NCBI RefSeq assembly: GCF_016920785.2
Contig: NW_024609835.1
Coordinates: 81,874,243-81,938,242 of the forward strand
DNA: 64,000 bases
From: Ixodes scapularis
Taxonomy: Eukaryota; Arthropoda; Arachnida; Ixodida; Ixodidae
Reading direction: 5' to 3'
Part shown: positions 1 to 12,220 of the stretch, one piece after another
Position numbering within the stretch: position 1 is the stretch's first letter
Layout: every line of letters begins with the position of its first letter
Made by a program: the position numbers and the translations under genes
The notes under the pieces: generated by a model
Databases searched by the model: none
What the model was told of the DNA's origin: nothing
Seen by the model: the letters and a program-made list of their open reading frames with translations, nothing else

Positions 1-350
1 CTGTACCCCTGCTTCATGCCACGACCATGCCACCATACCATAGCTGAGTGCAGTGACAAATGGTCCCAGGTTTGTCACCCGACCGTTTTTTGGGCTTACG
101 GTGTGGCGCGACTCATGAAGCACCTACGCTTCGCGATGGAGCCAGTGAGCGAGGTGTGACACACTAGAGCTGTGCAAGCCACAGCTTTACAGCCTGCAAA
201 GCGTAGGAAGATCCCTCTCCCTTTGCAGAGCTGGCATTAGCTCACCGAGAAGCTATTGCAAGCACTAGAAAGCCACAGAGTGTGAATAAAAACGCTTCTG
301 AAAATGAATTAGTGTGTAAATTATGCATCTATATGTTAAAACTCAGAAAA
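1..350. other. No gene seen
   Basis: I see no convincing coding region or element boundary here. A polyadenylation-like AATAAA lies near 284, after mixed-composition sequence that could be the 3' end of an unrecognised transcript or repeat. Confidence 0.3.
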
Positions 351-354
351 AGTA

Positions 355-410
<56 letters not shown>
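351..410. repeat. TA dinucleotide microsatellite
   Basis: An almost uninterrupted (TA)n run of about 55 bases with one early G interruption. It is a simple sequence repeat and probably length-polymorphic. Confidence 0.95.
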
Positions 411-412
<2 letters not shown>

Positions 413-1160
413 AATACTAAAAAAGGCAAAAAATAAAAAAAAAAATGTTTCCAGGTGGGCTTGCACCCAGAGCTCCACGGCCCTTGAATTCAGTTCCCTA
501 AAGCCCGCTTCCGACGGAACAATTTCGCCCAGCAACTTCATGTCGCAACACCAGCAACACGGGCCGCCCGCGTTCACATGCAGCAACCGAATTGCTACGT
601 CTTGCCATCATCATGATGAAATTTTATTTTTCTTACAGTATTTAGACGCACAGTTATATCCTAAAAATTCATATCTTTAAATTGCGCTGAGAATACTAAC
701 TCATCTTTTTGAAACAGTTTATTTTCAAAAATGATCCATTTCACACCAGAACTAAGTCCTCAGTTCTCATCATCACGACCACAGGGGTGTCACGTGAAAA
801 TATTGCATTCCCGATTGGCTGCTGCCGCTTCAAACATCTCCGAGTAGTCAGAGTTGCTCGTCCGCTTCGAGCCGGACCCAATCTCAGCAATTTGTGTCGA
901 TCTAGGGAAAACTAGGGAACAACCCGCCAGCAGCCCCAAAATTGCTGGAAAGGTTGCCCCGTCTGAAGCGATCCTATACTCTGTTTCATACATAGAGTGC
1001 AACGCAGTCAAAGCTAGCGCACCGGTTTGCATTGCTGACCATGCCTACGTTCGCCCCATAAGACAGTGCATCCCCTGCAAGAAAATTTTAAAAAGTCGGA
1101 AATTGTGCCTCCTAGGGGCTAGTAACTGATAGTGGCGTTATGATTTCAACGGAGAACAAA
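411..1160. other. Unassigned sequence with one arm of an inverted repeat
   Basis: No gene is recognised. The stretch 975-1030 is inverted relative to 2038-2095: both carry a GTATGAAACAGAGTAT-like core. This suggests a decayed element of roughly 1.1 kb between them. The open frames on both strands look like chance products. Confidence 0.35.
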
Positions 1161-1252
1161 TGTTTTTCAAGAAAAAGGAAAAGAGAATGTAAACCACCTT
1201 AAATTGTTTTCGTGTTCATCCGTGTGGCAGCCGCGGTGGGTTTTCGGGTTGT

Positions 1253-1668
1253 GTGGCACTGGCTGGTTTTGAGAAGATGGCGTCTTACGCAGCAAGCTTA
1301 AGTACCTCTCCTGCTCGGATGTTTTCGAAGATTCGTTGTGCGAAAATCTTGAAAGAGTGCAAGCAGATGATCGCCAATGCGTACGGGAGTATAAGAACAC
1401 ATTCCCCGGAGAATTCGGTCGTGAAGTTCTGGAGACGGCCAGTAACGACACTGGAGTGTGCCCTGTACTGTCGCGAAGTGCAAGGCGCAGTGCCTATCTG
1501 GCAAGGTGGCGTCCCCGAAGCAAAGACCTCGCAACAAGAAAGTTTCGAGCACGGGGACCGTCAAGCATGACGAGTTCACACAGAACGCCATTCGCCTGAA
1601 GGTGCATCGCAAGTGCTCCAAGAGGGAGATTCCTACCCTTGACCGCTATTTCAAAATAAACTGTACAG
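1253..1668 (+). other. Unrecognised coding-like stretch, probably a pseudogene or repeat
   Basis: Several overlapping plus-strand frames are open. One starts MASYAASLSTSPARMF at 1277; another, lysine- and arginine-rich, covers 1458-1766. An AATAAA-like signal (AAAATAAACTG) sits near 1653. No single frame runs through and no domain is recognisable. The pattern of open segments in successive frames, ended by a polyadenylation-like signal, fits a frameshifted coding remnant. I assign no function. Confidence 0.25.
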
Positions 1669-1939
1669 GCCACAACTATTGTCGATTAACGTTTTATTAT
1701 CAATTTTGGGACAAGGTCGCTATCAGGGCGATTCCTCATTCCACGCTGCACGAAAGAAAAATATAACTCGGTGCTGGAGGCAAATAATACTTGCAAAGCG
1801 GCAGACCAGATGGTAGAAATCTGGCCTCTCGGCGACTTATAAATAAAAATCAAGAAGGAGGAACTGAAATATGCACTTCGTCAATGCGCACTATCTTGCA
1901 CAAAAAGTATGTCTAAAAAATAAAAAAAAAACTTTGCGC

Positions 1940-2010
1940 GTAAAATGGGTTCGAACCACGGCCACCGAGACGTCAATATCGCCAAGCAGCGCCTTACGAA
2001 ACGCGCGGAG
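1940..2010 (-). repeat. tRNA-derived SINE-like fragment
   Basis: The minus strand carries a perfect B-box GGTTCGAACCC (plus coordinates about 1949-1959). The sequence upstream of it (to about 2010) resembles a tRNA body but has no clean A-box. An A-rich tract (1917-1930) follows on the minus-strand 3' side as T-rich sequence. It looks like a decayed tRNA-derived SINE rather than a functional tRNA, because no closed acceptor stem can be drawn. Confidence 0.45.
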
Positions 2011-2099
2011 TAACACTTTTTCTATTTTTTCATGCGCACCACTTTAGTACCTTTGACAGCATTGCACGCTAAGTATGAAACAGAGTATGAGACACCCTA

Positions 2100-3570
2100 T
2101 TGTCTGGTACAGAGACCATTTATGAACGCTTGGGTGTTTAAACGATGTACTACACATTTTACAAAAAGAAAAAAAAAACATTGGGTGTTTAAATGTTGTA
2201 CTACCCTTTTTTCAATAGAAAAAAGCAACAATAAAAAAAAACGCATTTAAGAAGAAAAAGTTAAGGAAACAAAATGTACCATTATGTTCAGTGAAGTTTG
2301 GTGACAAGACTCGGGACTCGAGCAGGAATGCAGTTATCCTTGGTGTGACCCCATGAGACTGTTTTGCTGCCTTTGCTGGGGTTTATCTAACTGAAGTACC
2401 TGTACGAAAAGTAGAACACATGTGCATAACACTCATTATTCACAAGAAAATTTGTCAATGTCCAAAATGACCCATGAAGAATATTATGCGAGGAATTTTC
2501 AGGCTGCGTTGGCCGAGTCACCTCTCGCGGCCAATGTTTCATAGCAACTTTAATTGTAGTGAACAGTTATAGGGTATATTACGAACAAAGTGCAATTTGG
2601 TTTTGTAGGAAACTATAACACACAAAACGACACTTGAATACAGTATGTTGAGGTACCTCTAAACAAACTCCAGGGTTTCATGGCGCCTCCTTCAGATACC
2701 TGATGTTGAACATGAAATATGTGCACCAAGGAGTGAGCAAACACCGACTTCAGATTTGTCTCTAACACCAGCGACATGTCGACAAGGAGTGCAACGTGTA
2801 GAAGGTCGTCTCGAAGTGTGCCAAGATGAAAAAGCAAGATGTAACGATATCACAATAAGATAACACCAACGAGGCACCATTGTGGTGAGACAATCTACGA
2901 TGTAGAGACAGTAATCGGGAGTCAACCGACGTACGGCCGCGATTTACTTTGCAACAACTAAAATGAAACATTGTAAAAAAAAAAAATTTGTAAATGAGAA
3001 AACTCGTTTTTTTTTTTTTACCTTATTTGTTGAGCGCAGCCGGTAGCAGAGCAGTTGGGCGGCGTCACGAAAATCTGACAGACTCGCTAGCTTTTCTCAA
3101 CTTTGTACGGCGCCAGGCGGCACCACAGATGAATGGTCGGCACTCTTAGTCTACCAGGGAAGAAAGAAGTACGAGCTCAGAGCCCAGCGTCGATCGCGAC
3201 TTTCGTAAAGAGAAGCTCCGGTAACTTTTCGGCGACTCGTGAGCGTTAAACAACACCTCTTCGAACGAGTCCACGAATCCAACACGTCGAACGGTTTGCG
3301 CCGGTAAGCACGCTGGGAGCCAGGGGGCTGGAGGTTGAATATCCGAAAGAGACGAGGCGCTGGTTTCTACGTCTATTTCACACATGAGATAACAAGATAG
3401 CGAAGCTAGCCAAGTGCAAACACTGACTGACGTTACATCAGAGTACACACAGTCGAAATGACGTCTGCAACAGAGCACAGCCAGACGCTTTCAGCAGGGG
3501 ACGCATGCGTTCAAATAAGCTGCGATTTCAAAAGATCATGTCTCCCTTCTGTCCTTCAGTGTTCACTTTG
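2100..3570. other. No gene recognised
   Basis: Low-complexity A and T runs at 2160-2250 and 2972-3020 surround unassigned sequence. The minus strand has a 110-codon open frame at 3146-3478 with a cysteine-rich start and no recognisable domain. I regard it as a probable chance frame. Confidence 0.3.
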
Positions 3571-3574
3571 ATCT

Positions 3575-4141
3575 GTGTATACCAAAGCACTCAATGCTGC
3601 AAGTAATAAAGTCGTCTATACGTACCTTTCGAAGCGATTGAAAGTGCGTTGGTTTCACTTGGAACCCACAAGCAAAGTGCGCGACGAACTTGACGAGCTG
3701 TCATCCGTCGGTCCCGCCATCGCCGCCGTTTCGCCGTGTTGGCGCGGTCGCGGTCGCTGCGCAATGGCGCAATCGCGCAATCTTGGCGGCTCGGCTAGGC
3801 TTGGCTTGGCTGGATCGGCGGATTCGGCCACTCGGCGGCTCGCTCAGCCAGCTCAGCCAGCTCAGCCGCTCGTCTGGCTCGATGGGCTACTCGGGGCTCG
3901 CTCGGCTCGCCTCCCTTCGGAGTCCGAACTGCCTCTGAAGCTCGAGCGCTCGAGCTTTCGCGCGCGCGGGTTGACGATGGAAACTTTTCTCATAAAACGA
4001 GTCTGTAACGTGTCGTTTGACGGCGCAAATGCACGTATTTTTCCCGTCCTTTTTACAGTGTGTGAATCTTGCGAAACAGGCGACGAAGAGTGGTGGGTGA
4101 AATGTGCTCGTGTGTGGTTGTGGATTTTGTGTACGACGTAG
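3575..4141 (+). other. 188-codon open frame, function unknown
   Basis: The frame runs through a GC-rich internal repeat at 3790-3930, where short GCTCAGCCA and GGCTCG units recur. The reading therefore gives a low-complexity stretch rich in Ala, Arg, Leu and Gln. An AATAAA at 3604-3609 lies inside its start, as in the R region of an LTR or the end of a transcript. No domain is visible. The frame is probably open because of the biased repeat rather than selection. Confidence 0.2.
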
Positions 4142-4857
4142 GATTACCCAGACAGGTGGGTCAATATCGATAAATGTGCGGGTAAGAAGCACGTGACCTG
4201 TCAAGCCCATTAATCCTCATTATTTTATCGTGAGAACTGACATTGTCACGTATCGCGTTCGATTTGGGTTCCAACATCGGTAACCTATTTTTTGTTGCAT
4301 TAAAACTGCAATAAACATTTGTTTGAAAACGATCACTCCAATGAGCACGTCGTTATTGGGCTTTCTCATTGAAAGGTAGGTCGCGGGTGTCCCAGCTAGT
4401 TATTCTGAATGGTTTGGTGGTTGTCTAGCATTTCAAGCGCTCGAGGCTGTGTGTACTGTGTGCCGTACGTACACTTGCGCTTTCGATCAATGTGAATGTG
4501 TTTGCAACGCGGAACGTTCGTGTTCGGCGTGTATCCACCTCCAATATCGTTCTCTCTCGTATTGCCGTATGGTAACTCCTGCTGTTCTATGATATCATTC
4601 ACGCGATGTCGTATATGTGGGCGTACCGATATTCACATGTTGCTTCACGGGCGATCAATACTGTGTTACGTATCCTCTTAGTCTGCGGTATATGCCGACG
4701 TAATTCATGTTGGTAACTTGGAATTCGTTCTGAGATTTATCCACGCGAAATTGTATTCTCCTTTGGGCCCGTGATTGACGACCGATATTTATATATCGTG
4801 TGGCCGCACAGTATGTTCATGTCGGTCACCAATATGCGCGCGGAGTCGTATTCTATT
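4142..4857. other. No gene seen; AT-rich with TATCG-type words
   Basis: No element or exon is supported. From about 4600 the composition shifts to frequent ATCG, CGATAT and TATATCG words, including the small hairpin CGATATTTATATATCG at 4781-4797. This leads into the 52-bp tandem repeat. Confidence 0.3.
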
Positions 4858-5003
4858 CCAATAACCGTAAGTTCTGTCGGGATATTGTGCTTCGATATCA
4901 TGTTGTATACCAATAACCGCAAGTTATATAGGGATATTGTGCTCCAATATCCTGTTGTATACCAATAACCGCATACTATATCGTTATATTGTGCTCCGAT
5001 ATG
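4858..5003. repeat. 52-bp tandem repeat, about 2.8 copies
   Basis: Units begin with CCAATAACCG at 4858, 4910 and 4962, so the period is exactly 52. Each unit carries GATATTGTGCTYCGATAT-like sequence, which can itself form a GATAT/ATATC hairpin. The copies differ at several positions, so the duplication is not very recent. Confidence 0.85.
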
Positions 5004-5047
5004 AATTCCCGTCGTGCGTTATGGGTTAATGGGATAACAATAAGTTT

Positions 5048-5310
5048 TTATTGGTTTCCATCAACTTCATTGGAATACAATATTTCCAATAAGCCGAGTT
5101 CATATTGGCCTTTTTCAATAGGGTTCTCATAAAAAAAGCGAACCTTCTCATCCCGTGCCGCTATGGCCATCTTCTGGCGAGGAGGCTTTTGGGAACTCAG
5201 CATCGCCTCCAGCTTGTCTTCCGTCAGTTGATGTTCTGTGGCGATGCAAGTCAAAAACTTCCAGAACCTGGGATGGGCACCTCCGACCAGCTTCAGGAAG
5301 CGAGACTGCC
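5048..5310 (-). pseudogene. MULE/FLYWCH transposase C-terminal fragment
   Basis: Read on the minus strand, this segment encodes HPRFWKFLTCIATEHQL, then PPRQKMAIAARDEKVRFF and GLLEILYS before a stop at 5048. That order (aromatic-rich WKFL helix, acidic helix, KPPR linker, charged helix, LLEYL-like end) matches the C-terminal tail of FLYWCH/MULE-type transposases. It also parallels the end of the element at 33928-34167 (FFLDCIKKEQSF ... QIQFIVGQYDS ... LKALA). Upstream, the frame enters a 15-bp tandem repeat with no transposase similarity, so only the tail survives. This assignment is by eye from the motif pattern. Confidence 0.5.
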
Positions 5311-5320
5311 ACCATGGCGT

Positions 5321-5478
5321 TCTATAAGACGGCGTTCGATAAAACGGAGGTCGATGAAACGGCTTCGATGAAACGGCGTTCAATGAAACGGTGTTCGATG
5401 AAACGGCGTTCAATGAAACGGCATTCAATGAAACGGCTTCGATGAAACGGCGTTCGACGAAACGGCGTTCAATGAAAT
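5321..5478. repeat. 15-bp tandem repeat
   Basis: About nine or ten units of CGTTCRATGAAACGG with small variations. Because 15 is a multiple of three, all six frames stay open through it, giving repeats such as SMKRR on the plus strand and VSLNA on the minus strand. The repeat sits directly upstream of the MULE-tail fragment on the minus strand and lengthens that open frame artificially. Confidence 0.9.
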
Positions 5479-5479
5479 G

Positions 5480-7621
5480 TCCAGTCCCAGCAAGGCATGT
5501 ATACAAAGTCTGCAAACACAGATATGAGACCTGCAAACGTGGATTATGCACTGATAACAAAACTGACACCTGGATAAGCATGTTTTCAAGTAATTTGGTC
5601 TGAGATACTAGTGTCATCGTACATGCCACCTAATTAATCATGTATATTCTTCTATCCTGGAAAATTGAATACGATCCATGTACTGGCTCGAGCGTACACG
5701 GTGGCCGGCTAGCAGTCACACATCTGTAATTGTTGCAACCTTTCTGCCTAGCCTTGCGCGTTGTCGAGTACGCACCGATCTTTTGTGCAAAGAAATTAGA
5801 ATTAAAATGTGTCACTGCCTCGAAATCTGCCTTCAGCAACATGAAATCAAACAGGGGTATACCGATCTCTTTCTGCCCGTTAGAAACTCCGCAACAAATT
5901 CTGAAGTTTAATCATATCAAGGCTGGCAGCCTGCTATTTGGGTATTTGTTGGGTATTTGTTTTTGATCGGCATGCGAAATGCGCACCACGATTGTTTCTG
6001 TACTCATTATATGGCTAAAATCAGACTTGATGCTCGTACCCAAAGGTTACATCAAAATGTTTCACATATATCGGAGCATAGCGTCACTTAATAAGCAATA
6101 GGAGCAAACTTGCCAAGGCTCTGTGCCAAGGGACGCAGTCCGCAGGCGACGTAGGTTCATGTAGCCATCCTTGGTGCAGCCAACGGTGGAAGAAACGAAA
6201 TGCTTCTTCCATCGTGGTGTAGCCAGACAGACGATGGGCGCAGCCATGACAGTTATTCTATTGTTTGAATTTTATGATGCAGAAAGTTTCGCACATCAAC
6301 TTTGGTTGTTTATTATGTTCGTTATAAGTAAACCAAAACAAAATATTTAACTACAATTGTTATTTATTATTTATTGTAATTTATTTAATGCTTTAATACG
6401 TTAACGTAATGTTAACGAACCTAACGACTACGAACGAACAGAAACGAAATCGACAACAAGCAAAATGGCTGCGACCAGTTGACGCTGCAGTAGCTGCAGT
6501 GGTCAAGTTAACGGCATTCTACGTTACTGGATTTAGTTGTAAGCTCGTACACCACTATAATTCGACGCAAGATTTCTGAAAAGTCGACATGCTATAAATA
6601 AAACTGTAGCGTGCCCTTCTATTTAATTAGAGCTGAAAATACATTTGGGAGTGAAGTGATTTGAATCTGAGCAGTCGCCCGCTGCAACACAACGGTATGT
6701 ATTCACGATTCACGAAGATTTCTTGTGCATGTATCAGAAGATATTCCTTAAAGCATGGATCACGGGACATTTTCATCATCTTAAGCGGCCTTAAAAAAGG
6801 AAATAATGGAAGCTAGACAGGGGAGTGAAAAGTTCGGATCGAATAGAATTGTTCGACGGTGCCGAAAGACAAAATTGAACGAGTTGTAATATGCGGGGTG
6901 TAGAAGCTTAGCACACGAACGACGTTGTATTTATCAACTCTACTAAAGACTTGTGTTGATATGGAGACCTTTTGCGCGATGTAACGTTGCAAGCACGGTT
7001 GTGCTTCTTATTTTCTTACATTTGGCACCTAATTCCCTGAAATTAGTACACCTGACGGGTCAGTGACAAAGAGTTTATATTCTACAATTCAAAAGACGAT
7101 AACATCGAAGATGACATAAATATTGTTTCTTTTAAGCCATTGTTTATGTTATCGTATTTCGAATCGTAAAGCACGAAGGTATTTATGTTTTTCCGGAGTT
7201 AACAGAAACACGACAAAGAAGGTCCCAACTTTAAAAAGAACATTTGTGACTCGTAATCTCGAGACTGTCGCTCAGGGCTTCCCTCACTCTGTTTTCTGCA
7301 GTCACGTGAAATGATAACACAACTCTTCATAAAAGAAAAAAAAAAGGATTAAGGTTTTGAGGAGTAATGAGCTTTTGGGCACCAGGGCATTGAACGGAAA
7401 AGAAAACCAAACATTAGAAAAAAACTTATTCGTGTGGAAATCGGAATCACACCGAAACATAATAATTTTTTTCATTCTGGAATGAAACCGAAAAATAATC
7501 TTTGAGGTTTCCACTTCAAGGGGAAAACTTGTTCAAAGTGAAACATACATAATTTTGACGAATTTCGAACTTCTGAACAGAAATTTGACGAATTGTGAAG
7601 AAACTTTAATCGTATAAGGTC
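5480..7621. other. No gene seen
   Basis: About 2.1 kb of AT-rich sequence without a convincing exon, TIR or target duplication. Short open frames on both strands lack domains. A small CTGCAG-containing palindrome lies at 6483-6500. TAATTTATTTAAT-type simple sequence occupies 6340-6400. Confidence 0.35.
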
Positions 7622-8330
7622 TTAAATATTATTAACACAAAGATGTAGTGGTGCTACCAACGACTCGCTTGTAGTGGCGGCTGGCCTCGTACCTGAAAGT
7701 CGTACCGTGTAAGACTGCGTAGGTTGCCCCAAAGTAAACTTTAGGTCCCTTGTCTGCAGGTTTGAAATCCGATGAAGGCACATTACTGGTGCGTTGTTCA
7801 TAAGCTTGCTTAGGAAAAGAGCGTGTTGGTTCATGTCATGGATGAAGAAACAATAAAACAATTAAAACAGGGACAACACAACCACATCTTTCAACAAGCA
7901 ACAGACGAGTAAACTTTCCACAGCGAGCAGTCGACTATACCCAGGAGGGCAAGTGGGGAGAAGGGGAGACAAAAACGCGAAGTGAAAATCAGAGATTTTA
8001 GAAATTCAACCTGTTTTTGTCGGCAGGAGGGAAGGGTTTGACACGTTGTTTTTTGCGGTGTTCATGGCAAATGACTCCGATCTCCCTGCTGCTGTAAAAA
8101 CGTGTCAAACCCTTCCCTCCTGCTGACGAAAACTGAGGTTGAATTTCTAAAATTAGAGATAAACCCACCTCTCTGATTTGCACTTTGCGTTTTTTATCTC
8201 CCCTTCTCCCCCCTTTCCCTCCTGTGTATAGTTGGCTGCTCGCTGTGGAAAGTTTACTCGTCTGCTGCTAGTTGAAAGTTGTGACTGTGTTGTCCCTGTT
8301 TTAATTGTTTTATTCTTTTTTCATCCATGG
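7622..8330. mobile_element. Penelope-like element tail with large inverted repeat
   Basis: The arms at about 7840-8065 and 8095-8325 are inverted copies with high but imperfect similarity. They flank a loop of a few tens of bases. The outer part carries GAAAAGAGCGTGTTGGTT (7814-7831) and AACAATTAAAACAGGGACAAC. The same word order recurs at 43841-43920 beside a reverse transcriptase plus GIY-YIG element. I therefore read this as the 3' tail of a Penelope-like element with its usual inverted tail copy, lacking all coding sequence. Family membership is inferred from that internal match. Confidence 0.55.
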
Positions 8331-8705
8331 TTGTTCATAACTCTGGCTGTTTTTGAATGCAAGTTGCCCAATCTCCTCGTGTTGTGGCTGGTTGGGGAAA
8401 GGCGCGCACTGGAAGTGACACCGATTCGTGAGAGGCAACCCTGGATAGGCACTTGATCCATTATCGTCAGTATCCGCTTGCATATTAAAGCGACTAATAT
8501 CTCCACTTGTTTTCTTATTTTTCTAAGAAGGAAAGCGTGAGGAACCAGCTATGCAAAATCAAATCTGGGTATTTTACAAGCCAAACCGACGAGAAGCATT
8601 TGGAACACCTAAGCAGATGACCGAGGATTAATTTGGACCACCTGGGGATCAGACGTGCAACAGAAAGCTTGATTACAAGACCTTCTCCGCAATAAGCCTT
8701 TGTCA
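8331..8705. other. No gene seen
   Basis: Nothing recognisable apart from short chance frames. The sequence joins the inverted Penelope-like tail to the SINE-like fragment. Confidence 0.3.
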
Positions 8706-8711
8706 AATTAC

Positions 8712-8800
8712 GGGCCCCTGGCCGGGATTAGAATCCGCCACCTGGTGTCTGTAGGCTGGTGCCTTGCCTTGGAGCCACTGAGGTGCCAAAGAAACCGGCA
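8712..8800 (-). repeat. tRNA-derived SINE-like fragment
   Basis: On the minus strand an A-box-like TGGCACCTCAGTGGCT (about 8776-8791) is followed at tRNA-like spacing by a B-box-like GGATTCTAATCCCGG (about 8724-8738). Between them lies an anticodon-arm-like stretch. The arrangement is that of a tRNA-derived SINE head. The acceptor stem does not close, so it is not annotated as a tRNA gene. Confidence 0.5.
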
Positions 8801-9829
8801 GTGTAGTGAGCCTGATGCACGACCGGTCATTACCTGATCAGGTGTATCTTGGGGGGCCGGGGGACCTGCGAGCTTGGCTGGTTGCATGCTCCTTGGCCTT
8901 GAGCTCTGTCGGGTGCTGTACCTGCGTGCAGTGTTTTCTCTGCCCCACGGGCCATCCCACTGGATATAAACGCCCAGAGCAACTACAAACTTTCGTGAAG
9001 CAAGATGTCTTGCCTTGGCGACTTCGTCTGCACGCATCATCTTGCGTATTTCGTTGTCTCATGCCAGCATCTCATTTAGGGGTATTCAATCGCATTGCTT
9101 CCAGTTTGCAAAGAGGTAACAATTCCTGATGCATACCAGACCGCCTCAAGTCTTGTCGCTAAACCGTCCAACCAACTCAAGGCTTGTTTCATAAATCATA
9201 GTAAATAACGAGAAGTATCCTAAGAACCTGGTACCGAGAAGAAAGTAGTGTTTATGGCACAAAATGAAATGTGCAGCGTTTTTAGTCAACTTTGTAGCAG
9301 TTTCAGGTTTTTTCCAGATGAGCCCTTAAAAACTTTATTTTAAATTGTGGTATTTGATCTTGTACCTTGAGATTCAAAAACCTAAATTTGAATTATTCGA
9401 ACATGAATAGCAAAGAAATTCTAAATTTTCAAACTGTTCATACTCAATCTGTAAAGAGAGTTGAAATCTTGAAACTTGAACTTTCAGAAACTTTACATTA
9501 TCAAACTTTTCAAATTCGAAACACAGCAGGGTTTGAAATTTGCAATCTTTTCAAATTCAAACCTTAACTCCTGCAAACTCGGCAGGTTTGCGACATCCCT
9601 AGTTACGACTTTATCTAGTCAGCTTGTTGGGCTAAATGGTTGTAGAAGTTGCGACAGTAGTTTTTGCGTCTGCTGCTAAGTATCCAACGTCTGAAAATAG
9701 CTAATGACACAGCGCCGTCTGAAACCACCACGCTGCAGTGACGTTATTGAGTAGCAATCGTCTCTCAGAATAAAGTAGTGGGGAACACATTTGCCTGGAC
9801 AGCAAATTCGCATGTCTAGACATTGTAGA
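8801..9829. other. No gene seen
   Basis: Short overlapping open frames at 8806-9129 on both strands mirror one another and carry no domain. A stretch at 9367-9570 has repeated TTCAAA/TTTGAA words (AATTTTCAAA, TTTTCAAATTC) and looks like low-complexity sequence. Confidence 0.3.
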
Positions 9830-10120
9830 GTCAGCACAGAATGAAACCATCGTCACAGGCTGCTCCACTGGAGGGCCCCTGAGAACTAATGAAAATGTGC
9901 CTTGGAGCGAGGGTGCAGGTCCTACTAAGATGTGCTCGACCCTCGCGCGGCGTATCTGGGACTTCCGCGTTTTGCCGGTGGTCGAGGGTCGAGCACAGCT
10001 TAGTAGGACACGCAGCCTGGCACCTCGGTGCATTTTCATTAGTTCTCAGGGGCCCTCCAGGTGGAGCAGCCTGTGACGATGGCCACGCGTTGCGGCGTTC
10101 GGGTTTCATTCCGTGCTGAC
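9830..10120. mobile_element. 291-bp inverted-repeat element (MITE-like)
   Basis: The two halves are near-perfect inverted copies. GTCAGCAC opens at 9830 and GTGCTGAC closes at 10120. Internal matches include CTAATGAAAATG/CATTTTCATTAG and GGTCGAGCACA with its complement. A short loop of about 30 bases separates the arms. There is no coding capacity. Apart from a weak TGTA on both sides I see no target duplication, so the superfamily is unknown. Confidence 0.75.
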
Positions 10121-11808
10121 TGTACATATGCTCAATGGCGCCATAAATTATACATCTGTCGTATTACCTACATCCGGACCGCACTCATTGTTATACATTT
10201 CTAAATGGTGTTTTTCGTGCACATTCACCCCTGCGAGAGGTTCATTCTCCGGTCTCAGACAACTGAAGGAAGTTCTGTGCCTTTCTCGCTTTGTGCTGCT
10301 GGGTAGCCTCTGAAAAAGAATTGCCCTAGCACAGCTAGGTGTATAGTGCTTTATTATAGACATTCAGGAGAGCAACCAGAATTTAAGTCACCTCACTTAG
10401 ACATGGTACAGGCTGAAACGCGGGTTTGCTTTGCAGAATTGTTATTTTCTAAAAAAATAAAAAAAATCAGATTATGGTTGTAATGCGTGTGTTATACCTT
10501 GTCACTGCCGACATAAAAAACATGGTTTGCTTTTGCAATGCAAACTATAGAGATCGACGTAGGTAGATTGCCCCATTTTGTCTGAACTTGCAACCATGCA
10601 CACATCACGTCTTGGTCAACGCAGGGCAAGGGAAGAGAGTTGAGATGCAAAGCATTGTAAAGACAATGTTGCATTGCTTTCTTTTTTTTTAGTCTCCATG
10701 TGTAGAATTGTGTGGCAGGTAGACTAGTTTGTCTGACTGTTCAATTTTTTGGCTAAGGTATTTATACTCTTGTCATACCAGCTGCCATGGCGATGAGCTA
10801 CTTTTCGACGGGAATATGCACATCTGAAAGAGACCTGGCCCGACGAGCATCACAGTTACAACATTGCTGCCACAGTACATCTAGATACAATAGTTAACGG
10901 CTTATTCAAGTTACCAAGTGGTGACAAGGGAATCTCGTGGCCACCTTCAGCAGGTAGGTTTGTCAACAAGGTGGCAGATTTCACTCTTTGTTCAATTCCT
11001 ATGGTGCTGTTACTGCCATTCAATGAAATGGAATGAGGAAAGAGGTACTCCAAAAGCCTTGAATCAATGTTTTTTCAGCACTCAATTTTGATGAACCTAA
11101 ATACTGGGGACATCAAGCGTCACACGAAAATTCCAAACAATATTTGGTTTATAGAAAACCATGTTGCTAGTTGCGAATTAGTTTTCTCAATTTAATGTGC
11201 GGGTTATTGCAGAACCGCCACGCACTTTAACAGAAATTAAACGCAAGCATGATGTATTGCTTTGTCATTTAATGGTATCACCTATCGCGATCCCACACCT
11301 TCGTTTCGGGTGCTACGTATGTGTCGTCATGGATAAAGGTTTTATGGCTATTTAGTTCCGTTGTTTGTAGCTCATGAGAGAATTAAATGTATCTCATTTC
11401 CTGACCTGGCCTATGTACAGTCGCAGAACTGGTATACTCCGCTCACCCCTAAGCTGACGGTGCATTGGAAGCTACGTGCTTGCTGGACCAGTTGTACGCC
11501 CATCATTTGCCATCTGATCACACTCCCCCGCCTACATCCATGCGCCAGGAGCAGGTTCCGGTGACGAGAGGAAGGCGGTTAATAGGTCCAGTGAATGTGT
11601 AGCTCCCACAGGCACTGTCACCTTGGTGGTGAACAGAGCATAGGAAACAGCTCATGGCATTGGCACTAAATGACAGAGAGCAGGTTTATATGGTTTGTAG
11701 GCTTATATGAGGCCTCTTATTGAGTGCCACATTGCAGACCTGTGGCCAGAATCAAAACATTTAAAATGGAACCAGCAATAACTAACTGGATTGATTCCCA
11801 CCTAACAA
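10121..11808. other. No gene seen
   Basis: No exon, TIR or domain could be supported. Short A and T runs occur at 10450-10470 and 10680-10690. Confidence 0.3.
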
Positions 11809-12075
11809 ACTGAAGTCAAAGAGTGGAAAGCAGCGGTAATGTTGCAAACCCTCTGCCAGCATATTCAGCTGTAGCTCACAGTTCTGCTTTGGGGTCAGTC
11901 TTGACATATATAAATGACATACTACACAGCACGCCCCCAGAAATACAGGTCGGGCTCTGGGGACGATTGTATTATTTACTCACTGATGAGCACCTTGAAT
12001 CATTAAATAAGTATGCTAACCACATAAAGGAATTCTGTGTAATATTTTCAAGGTGTCAAAGTCTATCATATAGAC
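11809..12075 (+). pseudogene. LINE reverse-transcriptase relic (CR1/Jockey-like)
   Basis: The plus strand reads SSGNVANPLPAYSAV, then a damaged VPQGSVLGP-like block (AHSSALGSVL), then TYINDI and PPEIQV. After a frame change it continues GDDCIIY and then TDEHLESLNKYANHIKEF. This is the order of reverse-transcriptase palm motifs in CR1/Jockey-type LINEs: substrate-binding SGVPQGSVLG, LFLIYINDI, then the catalytic (F)ADD box. The catalytic segment has lost bases before the DD, and the LFLI residues before YINDI are missing. Only a few hundred bases of the element remain, so it is inactive. Confidence 0.75.
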
Positions 12076-12220
12076 TTACCAGGTTTTTATTTAGCAAAGT
12101 TTACTGCAAGGTAAATATCACATCAGCATTCACCAAGTTTCCTTTTCTTTCATATATATATATATTTTTCTAATTCATACTTTGTTGTCCACCTTTCACC
12201 CTGGAATAGTGCTTTTACCC

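Noticed and set aside
3575..4141. A 188-residue host protein
   Set aside because: The frame depends on a biased GC repeat, contains a polyadenylation-like signal at its start and shows no domain.
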